Source: Nonomuraea solani
GTDB lineage: Bacteria; Actinomycetota; Actinomycetes; Streptosporangiales; Streptosporangiaceae
Reading direction: 5' to 3'
Length of the DNA: 64,000 bases
Assembly (NCBI RefSeq): GCF_900108335.1
Contig: NZ_FNVT01000002.1
Span: 613,620 to 677,619 of the forward strand
Shown: positions 16,534 through 24,274 of the stretch, in pieces
Numbering within the stretch: position 1 is the stretch's first letter
Layout of the letters: every line of letters begins with the position of its first letter
Notes under the pieces: model-generated
What the model saw: only the letters and a program-made list of their open reading frames with translations
Told to the model about the DNA's origin: nothing
Databases searched by the model: none
Made by a program: the position numbers and the translations under genes

Positions 16534-17625
16534 CTACCCGAGGTCCGCGATGGCCGCCACCGGGCCGCCGCCCGACGGCCCCTGGTGGACGGCGGCGACG
16601 GAGACGAACACCGCCGGGTCCCCCGTCACCGACGCGGCGACCCCGCCCACCGCCGCCTTGATCTGCCGGTGCCAGTGCACGTCCGAATCGTCCAGCATGA
16701 TGTTGCGCCGCCCGCGTACCCGGCCCGAAGGGTCCGCCTCGCACTTCATGAAGACGTTGACCAGCCGTCCCCCGAGGTCGGACGCGTGGGGGCGGTCGGG
16801 CAGCGGGAGGCCCGCGTCCTTGATGGCCTCCCAGATGCCGTCCGCGTCCAGCGCGTCCTTCATGACGCTGTGGCCGACGCGGTAGCGGCCGCCGATGCCG
16901 CGTACGTTGCCCACCAGGACGATCTGCGCCCGGTCCAGTTCGACACCCGACGAGCAGGAGGCCACCGACGAGTACAGCGACAGATCCTTGTGGATCTGGC
17001 CGGCGGCGGGCATCTCGATCTCACCGAGGGCGACGGCGATGCCGAGGGCGGTGGTGGAGTTGGACAGGTCCATGGAGGGGCCGGTCTCCTCGATGGCGGT
17101 GTCCTGGCCGCGGCTCTTGGCGTCGGTGATGGTGGCCAGGGTGAGCAGCGGCGTCTTGGTCTGTACGTAGTGCACGTCGCGCGGGTCGTCGATGCCCGCG
17201 ATCTTCATGGCCTCGCGTACACCGGCGGCGACCTTCTCCACCATGGCGGGCCGGCCGATGTCCTCGGGCAGGATGACCTCGCTCATCGCCACCCCGACGG
17301 AGAGCCGCGGCTCCTCCGAGGCGGGGGCGTCGGCCGTGGTGGCGAAGATGGTGGCGTGCGGGCTGAGGATGCCGTCGGTGCCACCTGACCAGACCAGGGG
17401 GACGCTGTCAGGGTCGGGATGGCCGTGCTCGGCCAGCACTTCGCGGAAGGCGCGGTCGGCCAGGATGCGGGTGTAGTCGTTCACGCCGCCGTTGCCCTCG
17501 GTCTTGCCGACGACGGCCAGCACCCGGCTTGCCTCGATCACGCCGTCGGCGATGAGCCGCGACAGCCCTGAGGCGTCGGTGACGCTCTCGATCGGTACTT
17601 TGCGCACTTCGATCGGCTCCGGCAT
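16534..17625 (-). CDS. Ring-opening amidohydrolase (barbiturase / cyanuric acid amidohydrolase family)
   Basis: 363 residues, the normal length of this isolated three-fold-repeat family (AtzD, TrzD, Bar). Visible family motifs are [46 protein letters not shown] and the C-terminal metal/Ser region [17 protein letters not shown]. It opens the ring of barbiturate (oxidative pyrimidine catabolism) or cyanuric acid; sequence inspection does not decide which. ATG 17625 has a GAAGGGG ribosome-binding site. No other pyrimidine- or triazine-degradation gene is adjacent. Confidence 0.9.
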   Translation of the reverse strand: MPEPIEVRKVPIESVTDASGLSRLIADGVIEASRVLAVVGKTEGNGGVNDYTRILADRAFREVLAEHGHPDPDSVPLVWSGGTDGILSPHATIFATTADAPASEEPRLSVGVAMSEVILPEDIGRPAMVEKVAAGVREAMKIAGIDDPRDVHYVQTKTPLLTLATITDAKSRGQDTAIEETGPSMDLSNSTTALGIAVALGEIEMPAAGQIHKDLSLYSSVASCSSGVELDRAQIVLVGNVRGIGGRYRVGHSVMKDALDADGIWEAIKDAGLPLPDRPHASDLGGRLVNVFMKCEADPSGRVRGRRNIMLDDSDVHWHRQIKAAVGGVAASVTGDPAVFVSVAAVHQGPSGGGPVAAIADLG

Positions 17626-17746
17626 GCCACGCCCCTTCTCGTTCCCATTCCCCTTGCCCTGGCGACGCTAGCCGAGCCGGTCAGCGGGGTTCATGGTCAA
17701 TGTGTGCCCACGAACGCCGTCACCGATGTCAAGGTGCGCTCAGCGA

Positions 17747-17752
17747 TAGGGT
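17747..17752 (+). promoter_or_regulatory. -10 box TAGGGT for leaderless alpha/beta hydrolase
   Basis: TAGGGT followed by 7 nt and GTG 17760; it sits inside the longer open frame and argues for the shorter protein. Confidence 0.55.
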
Positions 17753-17759
17753 CGCGGGT

Positions 17760-18431
17760 GTGATTCGCGAAGCGCACGTCAACGGGATCAAGCTCGTCTA
17801 CCGGGAGGAAGGCGACCCGTCCGCTCCCCCGCTCCTGCTCATCCACGGCCGTACCGCGAACCACAACGACTGGAACGGCATCACCCAGCACTTCGCGGCC
17901 CGCCACCACGTGATCGCGCCGGACCTGCGAGGTCACGGCGCCAGCGACCACCCGGGCGAATACGCGCTGCCCGACATGGCGGAGGACATCGTCGCGCTGC
18001 TCGACCTGCTGGAGATCGGGCGGGCCACGCTGGTGGGACACTCGCTCGGCGGCGTGGTCGCCTATCACCTGGCCATGAGCCATCCTGACCGGGTCGAGCG
18101 GCTCGTGCTGGAGGATCCGCCGCAGCCGTACGCGCTCACGGGCCGTCAGCCCCTCGTCGAGGACGACTCCACCGGGTTCGACTGGCGGATGATGCACGAC
18201 ACCGAGCGGCAACTGGTCGATCCCGATCCGGCGTGGGCGGCGGGGCTGGCGAAGATCACGGCGCCGGCCCTGGTGCTGTCCGGCGGAGAGAAGAGCCCGC
18301 TCGACGCCGGGGCGGTGGCGGCGCTGATCCCGGGGGCGAGGCTGGTCACGATCGAGGCCGGGCACCTCGTCCACATGGACGCCCGCGGCGAGTTCCTGCG
18401 CGTCGTGGACGCCTTCCTGGGCGGTGCGTGA
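17760..18431 (+). CDS. Alpha/beta-fold hydrolase
   Basis: 223 residues of a compact alpha/beta hydrolase. The oxyanion region is LLLIHGRTANHNDW, the nucleophile elbow is GHSLGG with Ser95, and the catalytic His is in EAGHLVHMD near the C-terminus, with VLSGGEKSPLD supplying the likely acid. There is no lid domain of size and no signal peptide. The general fold covers esterases, haloperoxidase-like enzymes and C-C hydrolases, so the substrate is unknown. It is divergent from the ring-opening amidohydrolase. Confidence 0.9.
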   Translation: MIREAHVNGIKLVYREEGDPSAPPLLLIHGRTANHNDWNGITQHFAARHHVIAPDLRGHGASDHPGEYALPDMAEDIVALLDLLEIGRATLVGHSLGGVVAYHLAMSHPDRVERLVLEDPPQPYALTGRQPLVEDDSTGFDWRMMHDTERQLVDPDPAWAAGLAKITAPALVLSGGEKSPLDAGAVAALIPGARLVTIEAGHLVHMDARGEFLRVVDAFLGGA

Positions 18432-18487
18432 GGCGGGTCTCATCCGGATGTAACCCTGGTGTCACGTAAGGGGGCCAGGGTAGGGGC

Positions 18488-19627
18488 GTGGTCGACATGC
18501 ACGTACACCAGCGTCTGAGCAGGCTGAGGCTGATGGCGCCCCCGATCGGCCAGTGCGCCGTCGGCGCCGCGCTCGCCTGGCTCGTGGCCAAGGACGTGCT
18601 CGGTCACAGCCGCCCGTTCTTCGCGCCCATCGCGGTGGTGGTCTGCATCGGTGTGGGGCTGGGGCAGCGGCTGCGGCGGGTGGTGGAGCTGGTCGTCGGG
18701 GTCAGCCTGGGCGTCGGCGTGGGCGACCTGCTGGTGTCCTGGATCGGTTCCGGCGTCTGGCAGATCGCGCTGGTCGTGGCGCTGGCGATGGCCATCGCGG
18801 TGCTGCTCGACAGCGGGTCCCTGATCGTGCTGCAGGCCGGCTCCTCGGCGGTCCTCGTCGCGACCCTGCTGCCTCCGTCGGGCACCGGTGGCCTCGACCG
18901 CATGCTCGACGCCCTGGTCGGCGGCCTGATGGGGCTGGCCGCGGTGGCGCTGCTGCCCGCCAGCCCGTCGGCGCTGGCGAAACGGCACGCGATGGGGATG
19001 TTCGGGGCGCTGTCCGACGCGCTGCGCGGGATCGCGGAGGCGATCGAGAAGTCCGACGCGGACCTGGCGGCGTCGGCGCTGGAGGCGGCGCGGGGCACCC
19101 AGACGAGCGTCGAGGAGTTCAAGCAGGCGCTGCGGACCAGCAGGGAGATCGCCACCATCTCGCCGCTGCACCGCCACCGCCGCACCAGACTGGAGGGCTA
19201 CGAGAAGGCGGCCGTTCCCCTCGACCACGCCCTCCGGAACGCCAGGGTGCTGGCCAGGCGTGCCATCGTGGCGCTCGACGGATCCAGTCGGTTGCCGCCC
19301 TGGCTGCCGGGGGCGCTGCGCGAGCTGAACGACGCGACCCTGCTGCTCCGCGACGAGCTGGCGACCGGCCGGCCACCCGATAAGTCGGTCAGGGCGATCC
19401 TGTCGGTGGCCTCGCGGCAGGGCAACGAGCGGTGGGGGTTCTCGGCCGACGTGATGATCGCCCAGCTCCGTTCGATCACCGTCGACCTGCTGCAGGCGAC
19501 CGGCACCGAGCGTGAGGAGGCGGTGGCCGCGTTGCCGCCCCTTGAAGACGGTCCGGGGCCTGCGGGACCGGACGAAACGCGCGGCGAAAAGGACTTAGAT
19601 GGGGCAAACGTGACCTCAACGTCATAA
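18488..19627 (+). CDS. FUSC/aromatic-acid-exporter-like membrane protein, copy 1
   Basis: 379 residues. The first 165 form about six membrane helices, including PFFAPIAVVVCIGVGLGQRLRR and a Gly/Val-rich stretch at 70-80; the remainder is a cytoplasmic helical domain with heptad-like runs. This is the FUSC/ArAE layout, linked in other bacteria to export of aromatic acids. It is followed 17 bp later by a paralogue. The GTG start has only a G-rich run upstream; an in-frame ATG 9 nt downstream is an alternative. Confidence 0.85.
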   Translation: MVDMHVHQRLSRLRLMAPPIGQCAVGAALAWLVAKDVLGHSRPFFAPIAVVVCIGVGLGQRLRRVVELVVGVSLGVGVGDLLVSWIGSGVWQIALVVALAMAIAVLLDSGSLIVLQAGSSAVLVATLLPPSGTGGLDRMLDALVGGLMGLAAVALLPASPSALAKRHAMGMFGALSDALRGIAEAIEKSDADLAASALEAARGTQTSVEEFKQALRTSREIATISPLHRHRRTRLEGYEKAAVPLDHALRNARVLARRAIVALDGSSRLPPWLPGALRELNDATLLLRDELATGRPPDKSVRAILSVASRQGNERWGFSADVMIAQLRSITVDLLQATGTEREEAVAALPPLEDGPGPAGPDETRGEKDLDGANVTSTS

Positions 19628-19644
19628 AGATCCGCCAAGGTGGA

Positions 19645-20730
19645 ATGGTGCGAACCCGGCTCAGCGATCATGTAAAGGAACGGCTGGGCACGTTCGGCCT
19701 CATGGCGCCCTCCATCGCGCAGTGCGCGGTCGGCGCGGCCCTGGCCTGGATCATCGCCGTCGAGCTGCTCGGCCATCCCCGGCCGTTCTTCGCGCCGATC
19801 TCCGTACTGATCTGTGTGGGCGTCGGCCTCGGCCAGCGGCTGCGGCGGGTGGTCGAGCTGGTCGTCGGGGTGAGCCTCGGCGTCGGCGTGGGCGACCTGC
19901 TGGTGTCCTGGATCGGCTCGGGCGGCTGGCAGCTCGCGCTGGTCGTGGCGTTGGCCATGGCCGTGGCGGTGCTGCTGAACAGCGGAGCGCTGTTCGTGGC
20001 GCAGGCGGGGTCGTCGGCCGTACTGGTGGCCACCCTGCTGCCCGGCGAGGGCGCCGGCGGCCTGGACCGGATGGCCGACGCGCTCACCGGCGGCGTCATC
20101 GGCATGGCGGCGGTCGCGCTGCTGCCGGCGAGCCCGTTCACGATCGCGGCCAAACACCTGTCCGGGGTGCTCGACGCGCTGTCCACCGTCCTGGAGCGGG
20201 CGGCGGAGGCCATCGAGAAGCGCGACGTGGACCTGGCGGCCGAGGCGCTGGAGGAGGCGCGCAACACGCAGGCGGCGGTGGAGGAGTTCGAGGCGGCGCT
20301 GGAGACCAGCAAGGAGATCGCCCTGATCTCGCCGCTGCACTGGCACCGGCGGGCCCGCCTGGCCCGCTACGAGACGGCCGCCGTACCGGTGGACCTGGCC
20401 CTGCGCAACGCGCGCGTCCTGAGCCGCCGCACGCTGGCCTCACTCGGCGAGGCCAGCCCGCCCCCGGCCGCGCTGGCGGAGGCGATGCGGGAGGTGTCGG
20501 AGTCGGCGCTGCTGCTGCAACTGGAGCTGGGAGCCGGACGGGAGCCCATCCTGGCCCGGCAGGCGCTGCTGGCGGTGGCGGCACGGGAGCGGCCGGACGG
20601 GCTGGGGTTCTCGGCGCACGTGATCATCGCGCAACTGCGCTCGGTGGTGGTGGACCTGCTGCAGGCCACGGGCATGGACCACGAGGAGGCCACGGCGGCC
20701 CTGACCCCGCTGGACGAGCCGTCTAGCTGA
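19645..20730 (+). CDS. FUSC/aromatic-acid-exporter-like membrane protein, copy 2
   Basis: 361 residues, clearly a tandem duplicate of the gene just upstream: PRPFFAPISVL, the stretch from LGQRLRRVV into VVGVSLGVGVGDLL and SWIGSG are shared almost unchanged, while the cytoplasmic halves have diverged and the C-terminal tail of copy 1 is missing. AAGGTGG lies just before the start; ATG 19645 and GTG 19648 are both possible. The pair may form a hetero-oligomeric exporter. Its 3' end overlaps the opposing toxin gene by 8 nt. Confidence 0.85.
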   Translation: MVRTRLSDHVKERLGTFGLMAPSIAQCAVGAALAWIIAVELLGHPRPFFAPISVLICVGVGLGQRLRRVVELVVGVSLGVGVGDLLVSWIGSGGWQLALVVALAMAVAVLLNSGALFVAQAGSSAVLVATLLPGEGAGGLDRMADALTGGVIGMAAVALLPASPFTIAAKHLSGVLDALSTVLERAAEAIEKRDVDLAAEALEEARNTQAAVEEFEAALETSKEIALISPLHWHRRARLARYETAAVPVDLALRNARVLSRRTLASLGEASPPPAALAEAMREVSESALLLQLELGAGREPILARQALLAVAARERPDGLGFSAHVIIAQLRSVVVDLLQATGMDHEEATAALTPLDEPSS

Positions 20731-21097
20731 AGGTGCGCAGGACGTCGGCGATCTCGTCGACCTCGGTGAGCTTGCCGGACGCCACGGCGATGACGAAGTC
20801 GAAGGCGGCATCGTCGTCGGCGGGATCGAGCTCGATGCCGTTCTTGGCCAGGAAGACGTAGGTCAGGAGCCATCCCGCCCGCTTGTTGCCGTCGACGAAG
20901 GGATGGTTGGCGATGATCGAGTGCATCAGGGCGGCGGCCTTCGCCCAGAGACCGGGATAGGCGTCCTGGCCGAAGAGCGAGGTCTGCGGCCGTTGCAGCG
21001 CGGCCTCGAGCAGGCCGAGGTCGCGCACCTCGATCGGGCCTCCCACGGCGATCCGGGCGACGCGTAGCCCCTGTTCCAGGGTGAGGTGATGAGTCAC
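20723..21097 (-). CDS. Doc/Fic-family toxin (death-on-curing)
   Basis: 124 residues, the size of Doc. The Fic motif is HPFVDGNKR with His65, including the NKR ending typical of Doc-type kinases that phosphorylate EF-Tu rather than the NGR of AMPylating Fic enzymes. An upstream segment (GLLEAALQRPQTSLFG) matches the Doc N-terminus. GTG 21097 overlaps the antitoxin stop (GTGA). Toxicity has not been shown; the assignment rests on motif and gene pairing. Confidence 0.88.
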   Translation of the reverse strand: MTHHLTLEQGLRVARIAVGGPIEVRDLGLLEAALQRPQTSLFGQDAYPGLWAKAAALMHSIIANHPFVDGNKRAGWLLTYVFLAKNGIELDPADDDAAFDFVIAVASGKLTEVDEIADVLRTFS

Positions 21098-21297
21098 TCG
21101 CCGAGCCTTCGCAACAGGTCCGCGAAGCGCTCGGCGCCCTTCTCCGCCAGAGCGTCGGTGAGCTCGTCGTCGGAGAGTCGCTGCAGGTAGTCGTCGATCG
21201 CCCGGAGTGCTATTTGCTGCATGCTCCGTCCTTCGGTCTCGGCGCGCTTGCGGAGGGCTTCGGTCTGCTCGTCGCTCAAGCGAAGGGTCATGGCCAT
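21094..21297 (-). CDS. Ribbon-helix-helix antitoxin of the Doc pair
   Basis: 67 residues from ATG 21297. The N-terminus MTLRLSDEQTEALRKRAETEGRS is a ribbon-helix-helix (beta strand, helix, helix) DNA-binding domain; the acidic C-terminus (DDELTDALAEKGAERF) would wrap the toxin. The start is set by a TACGAT -10 box 6 nt upstream, which makes the message leaderless; the longer frame upstream is rejected. It likely autoregulates through the dyad at 21320-21336. Confidence 0.85.
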   Translation of the reverse strand: MAMTLRLSDEQTEALRKRAETEGRSMQQIALRAIDDYLQRLSDDELTDALAEKGAERFADLLRRLGE

Positions 21298-21303
21298 GTC
21301 ACC

Positions 21304-21357
21304 ATCGTAGGTCCGAGGCGGTATCACCGCGATACCACGACGCTGAGTTTGTGATAC
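21304..21357 (-). promoter_or_regulatory. Toxin-antitoxin promoter with operator dyad
   Basis: TACGAT (21309-21304) lies 6 nt before ATG 21297. Upstream, GGTATC-ACCGC-GATACC (21320-21336) is a perfect dyad placed over the -35/spacer region, and a further half-site GTGATAC lies at 21351-21357. This arrangement fits cooperative binding by an RHH antitoxin. Confidence 0.6.
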
Positions 21358-21383
21358 ATTACCCAGCGTTGCCTTCGGTGTTG

Positions 21384-22550
21384 TCAGGAGGATAGGCGTT
21401 TGAGGCGGGTGACCGCCTCGTCGATGACCTCGTCCTTCTTGCAGAAGGCGAACCGGACGAAGTGCCGGCCCCGCTCCGCGTGGTCGTAGAAGACCTGGGT
21501 CGGGATCGCCACCACCCCGGCCAGCTCAGGGAGCCGGCGGGTGAGCTCCAGGCCGTCCGAGAAGCCCAGCGGGCGGATGTCGGTCTGGACGAAGTAGGTG
21601 CCCGCGGGCCGCAGCACGTCGAATCCCGCCGCCGCCAGCCCCTCCATCAGCCGGTCGCGCTTGTCCTGCAGGCCCGCCCTGAGCGCCGCCACCCACTCCA
21701 GCTCGTGCCGTAGCCCGTACGCCACCGCGAGCTGCCACGGCGCACCGGCCGTGAACGTGAGGAACTGCTTGACCGTCTGGACGGCCGTGGTCAGTTCGGG
21801 AGGGGCGCACACCCAGCCCGTCTTCCAGCCGGTGACCGAGAACGTCTTGCCGGCGGAGGAGATCATCACCGTGCGCTCCCGCATCCCGGGCAGCGTGGCC
21901 AGCGGGATGTGCTCGACCCCGTCGAACGTCAGGTGCTCGTACACCTCGTCGGTGACGGCGATCAGCCCGCGCTCCTGGCAGAGGCCGGCGATGAACGTCA
22001 GCTCCTCGCGCGTGAACACGGTCCCCGTCGGGTTGTGCGGGGAGTTGACCAGGATCGCCCGGGTGCGCGGTGTGATGGCGGCGCGCAGCTCGTCGGGGTC
22101 GAACGTGAAGCGGCCCTCGACCGGCCGCAGCGTGACGGCCACCAGCCGGGCCTGGGCCAGGGCGATCGAGGCGGCGTAGGAGTCGTAGTAGGGCTCGAAC
22201 GCGATCACCTCGTCGCCCGGCTCGCACAGCGCCATCACCGTGGCGGCCACGGCCTCGGTGGCGCCCACGGTGACCAGGATCTCGTTCACCGGATCGTAGG
22301 AGAGCCCGTAGTGGGCCACGCGGTGCTCGGAGACCGCCTGCCGCAGCTCCAGCACCCCCGGCCCCGGTGGATACTGGTTCGCGCCCGCGCCGATCGCCTG
22401 CACGGCGCGGTCGAGCATCGCCGCCGGCCCGTCGGTGTCGGGGAAGCCCTGGCCGAGGTTGATCGACCCGGTCTTCACGGCCAGCGCGCTCATCTCCGCG
22501 AAAATCGTCGTGCCGAAGGCGCGCATCCTGCTGACAAGTGGTTCGGTCAC
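21384..22550 (-). CDS. dapC: Class I aminotransferase (N-succinyldiaminopimelate aminotransferase, DapC-like)
   Basis: PLP-dependent aminotransferase of 388 residues. The cofactor lysine is K235 in SSAGKTFSVTGWK; NSPHNPTG and TDEVYEHL are the usual PLP contacts. The N-terminal pattern SRMRAFGTTIFAEMSALAVK followed by NLGQGFPD closely resembles the M. tuberculosis enzyme annotated DapC (Rv0858c), which acts in lysine/meso-diaminopimelate synthesis. A kynurenine/methionine aminotransferase role is the alternative. GTG 22550 is leaderless with TAGTGT 6 nt upstream. Confidence 0.85.
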   Translation of the reverse strand: MTEPLVSRMRAFGTTIFAEMSALAVKTGSINLGQGFPDTDGPAAMLDRAVQAIGAGANQYPPGPGVLELRQAVSEHRVAHYGLSYDPVNEILVTVGATEAVAATVMALCEPGDEVIAFEPYYDSYAASIALAQARLVAVTLRPVEGRFTFDPDELRAAITPRTRAILVNSPHNPTGTVFTREELTFIAGLCQERGLIAVTDEVYEHLTFDGVEHIPLATLPGMRERTVMISSAGKTFSVTGWKTGWVCAPPELTTAVQTVKQFLTFTAGAPWQLAVAYGLRHELEWVAALRAGLQDKRDRLMEGLAAAGFDVLRPAGTYFVQTDIRPLGFSDGLELTRRLPELAGVVAIPTQVFYDHAERGRHFVRFAFCKKDEVIDEAVTRLKRLSS

Positions 22551-22556
22551 GGCTCC

Positions 22557-22569
22557 ACACTATTAGTCT
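22557..22569. promoter_or_regulatory. Back-to-back leaderless -10 boxes
   Basis: Minus-strand TAGTGT (22562-22557) serves the aminotransferase at 22550 and plus-strand TAGTCT (22564-22569) serves the peptidase at 22577, spacings 6 and 7 nt. The whole divergent gap is 26 bp, so each promoter's -35 lies inside the other gene. Confidence 0.55.
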
Positions 22570-22576
22570 TCGTCTC

Positions 22577-24274
22577 GTGATCATTCGGGCCCTCCTCGCC
22601 CTCGCCCTGACCATGCCTCCCGTCATGACGGTCGATCAGGCCGCGCCGATCGCCTGCCCGGTGCCCGTGCCCACCCGTACGACCTGCGGATTCCTCGAGG
22701 TTCCCGAGCGCAGGGACGCGCCGGAGAAGAGGATCGAGGTCGGCTACGCCGTGCACCTGTCGGCCGCCAAGGACCGCAAGCCGGACCCCGTCGTCTACAT
22801 GAGCGGCGGCCCCGGATCGGCGTCCATGCAGCTCACGGGCTTCCTGAGCCAGATGTTCCCCGATCGTGACGTGGTGACGATCGAGCAGCGGGGCAGCCGG
22901 TACTCGCGGCCGGTCCTGGGCTGTCCGGAGACCGCGGAGGCGCTGCTCGGGCAGTTGCGCAGGCCGCCCGCCGACATGGGCGCCGCCGCCGTAAAGTGCC
23001 GCGACCGGCTCAAGGAGCAGGGCGTCGACCTGCGGGGATACACCACGAAGGAGATCGCGGCCGACGTCGTCGCGTTACGCGAGCAGCTCGGCTACGAGAA
23101 GTGGAACCTGTTCGGCGTCAGCTACTCCACCCGGGTCATGGTGGACGCCGCCGCGGCCGACCCCGAGGGGGTGCGGTCGGTGGTGCTGGACTCGTACCTT
23201 CCCGAAAGCGTCAACTGGTACGACGACGCCGGACGCAACCTGACGGACACCATGGCGCGGCTGGGCGTGCGCGACCGGTTCGAGGCCATGACGGCGCGGC
23301 TGAACAAGGCGCCGGCCCGGGTTCCGACGACCGATCCGCTGCTCGGCAAGGCGTTCACGGCGCTGATGAGCGGTGACGACGTGGCCACGATCCTGGCGGA
23401 GGCGCTGGCCGACCCCGAGGTGGCGGCGGTGGCGCCCGCGATGGTGCGCGCGCTGGCCGAGGGGCACGACGAGCTGCTGCGGCCGCTGGCCGACGCCGTG
23501 GGCGAGGGGCTGGTGTCGCACGAGTTCGGGCTGTATCACGCGGTGCAGTGCCAGGACGAAGTCCCGTTCAACACCACTAAATCCCGACTTTTCACTGTAA
23601 AAGGTGATCAAGCGGTGTGTACGGCCTTGCAACTGCCCAAGTCCGCACCCGTGAACGCCACCACCAAGGCCCCCGTCTACGTCGCCGGCGGCGAATACGA
23701 CACCACCACCCCCATCCGCACCAGCCGCCCCGCCGCCGAGGCCCTGCCCGCCGGCCGCTTCCAGGAGTTCGCAGGCCACTCCCACGCCGTCTTCCTGACC
23801 AGCGCCTGCGCCCGCCAGAAGATCGCCGCGTTCCTGGCCGCCCCCGACCGGCAGGACGCCACCCCCTGCGCCGGCGATCCCGGCCTCAAGCCGGGCGACC
23901 TGCGCGTGACCGCGGCGCCGTACCAGATCTCCCTGTCCCCCTGGCTGGCCGCGCCCTTCGCCCTGTTCGTGCTCGCGTCGCTGCTCCAGCTCGTCATAGG
24001 CGGCCTGAAGGGCAGGGCGCTGACCGCGTTCGCGGGCCTGTCGGGCGTGGCGTTCGCCGGGCTGGTCGCCCAGTCGATCTACACCCTGGCCGGCCGGAAC
24101 GAGACCGCCCTGGCCGTCGGGATCCCCGGCATCATCGAGCCGTACTCATGGCTCGCGGCCGCCTCGGCGGTCCTGACCATCGCCGTACTCCGCTACGAGC
24201 GCCGATGGCCACAAATCCTGGCAACCGTCATCAGCGGCGGATTCCTCATATGGTGGTTCACCTGGTTCCTATGA
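22577..24274 (+). CDS. Secreted/membrane TAP-like alpha/beta hydrolase (tripeptidyl-aminopeptidase type)
   Basis: 565 residues. A signal-like hydrophobic N-terminus (about 1-24) precedes an alpha/beta hydrolase domain with YMSGGPGS, EQRGSRYS and the nucleophile elbow FGVSYS (Ser182), as in Streptomyces tripeptidyl aminopeptidases. A TAP-like C-terminal part contains AGGEYDTTTP and the catalytic GHSHAVF. Unlike the secreted enzymes, the last 120 residues hold about four membrane helices, so the catalytic domain is probably displayed outside and tethered. Start GTG 22577 is leaderless. The stop overlaps the next gene (ATGA). Confidence 0.85.
   Translation: MIIRALLALALTMPPVMTVDQAAPIACPVPVPTRTTCGFLEVPERRDAPEKRIEVGYAVHLSAAKDRKPDPVVYMSGGPGSASMQLTGFLSQMFPDRDVVTIEQRGSRYSRPVLGCPETAEALLGQLRRPPADMGAAAVKCRDRLKEQGVDLRGYTTKEIAADVVALREQLGYEKWNLFGVSYSTRVMVDAAAADPEGVRSVVLDSYLPESVNWYDDAGRNLTDTMARLGVRDRFEAMTARLNKAPARVPTTDPLLGKAFTALMSGDDVATILAEALADPEVAAVAPAMVRALAEGHDELLRPLADAVGEGLVSHEFGLYHAVQCQDEVPFNTTKSRLFTVKGDQAVCTALQLPKSAPVNATTKAPVYVAGGEYDTTTPIRTSRPAAEALPAGRFQEFAGHSHAVFLTSACARQKIAAFLAAPDRQDATPCAGDPGLKPGDLRVTAAPYQISLSPWLAAPFALFVLASLLQLVIGGLKGRALTAFAGLSGVAFAGLVAQSIYTLAGRNETALAVGIPGIIEPYSWLAAASAVLTIAVLRYERRWPQILATVISGGFLIWWFTWFL

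Noticed and set aside
16287..16661. Plus-strand frame starting at ATG 16287
   Set aside because: Different frame from the biased one at 16333, Arg/Pro-rich, and runs antisense into the amidohydrolase.
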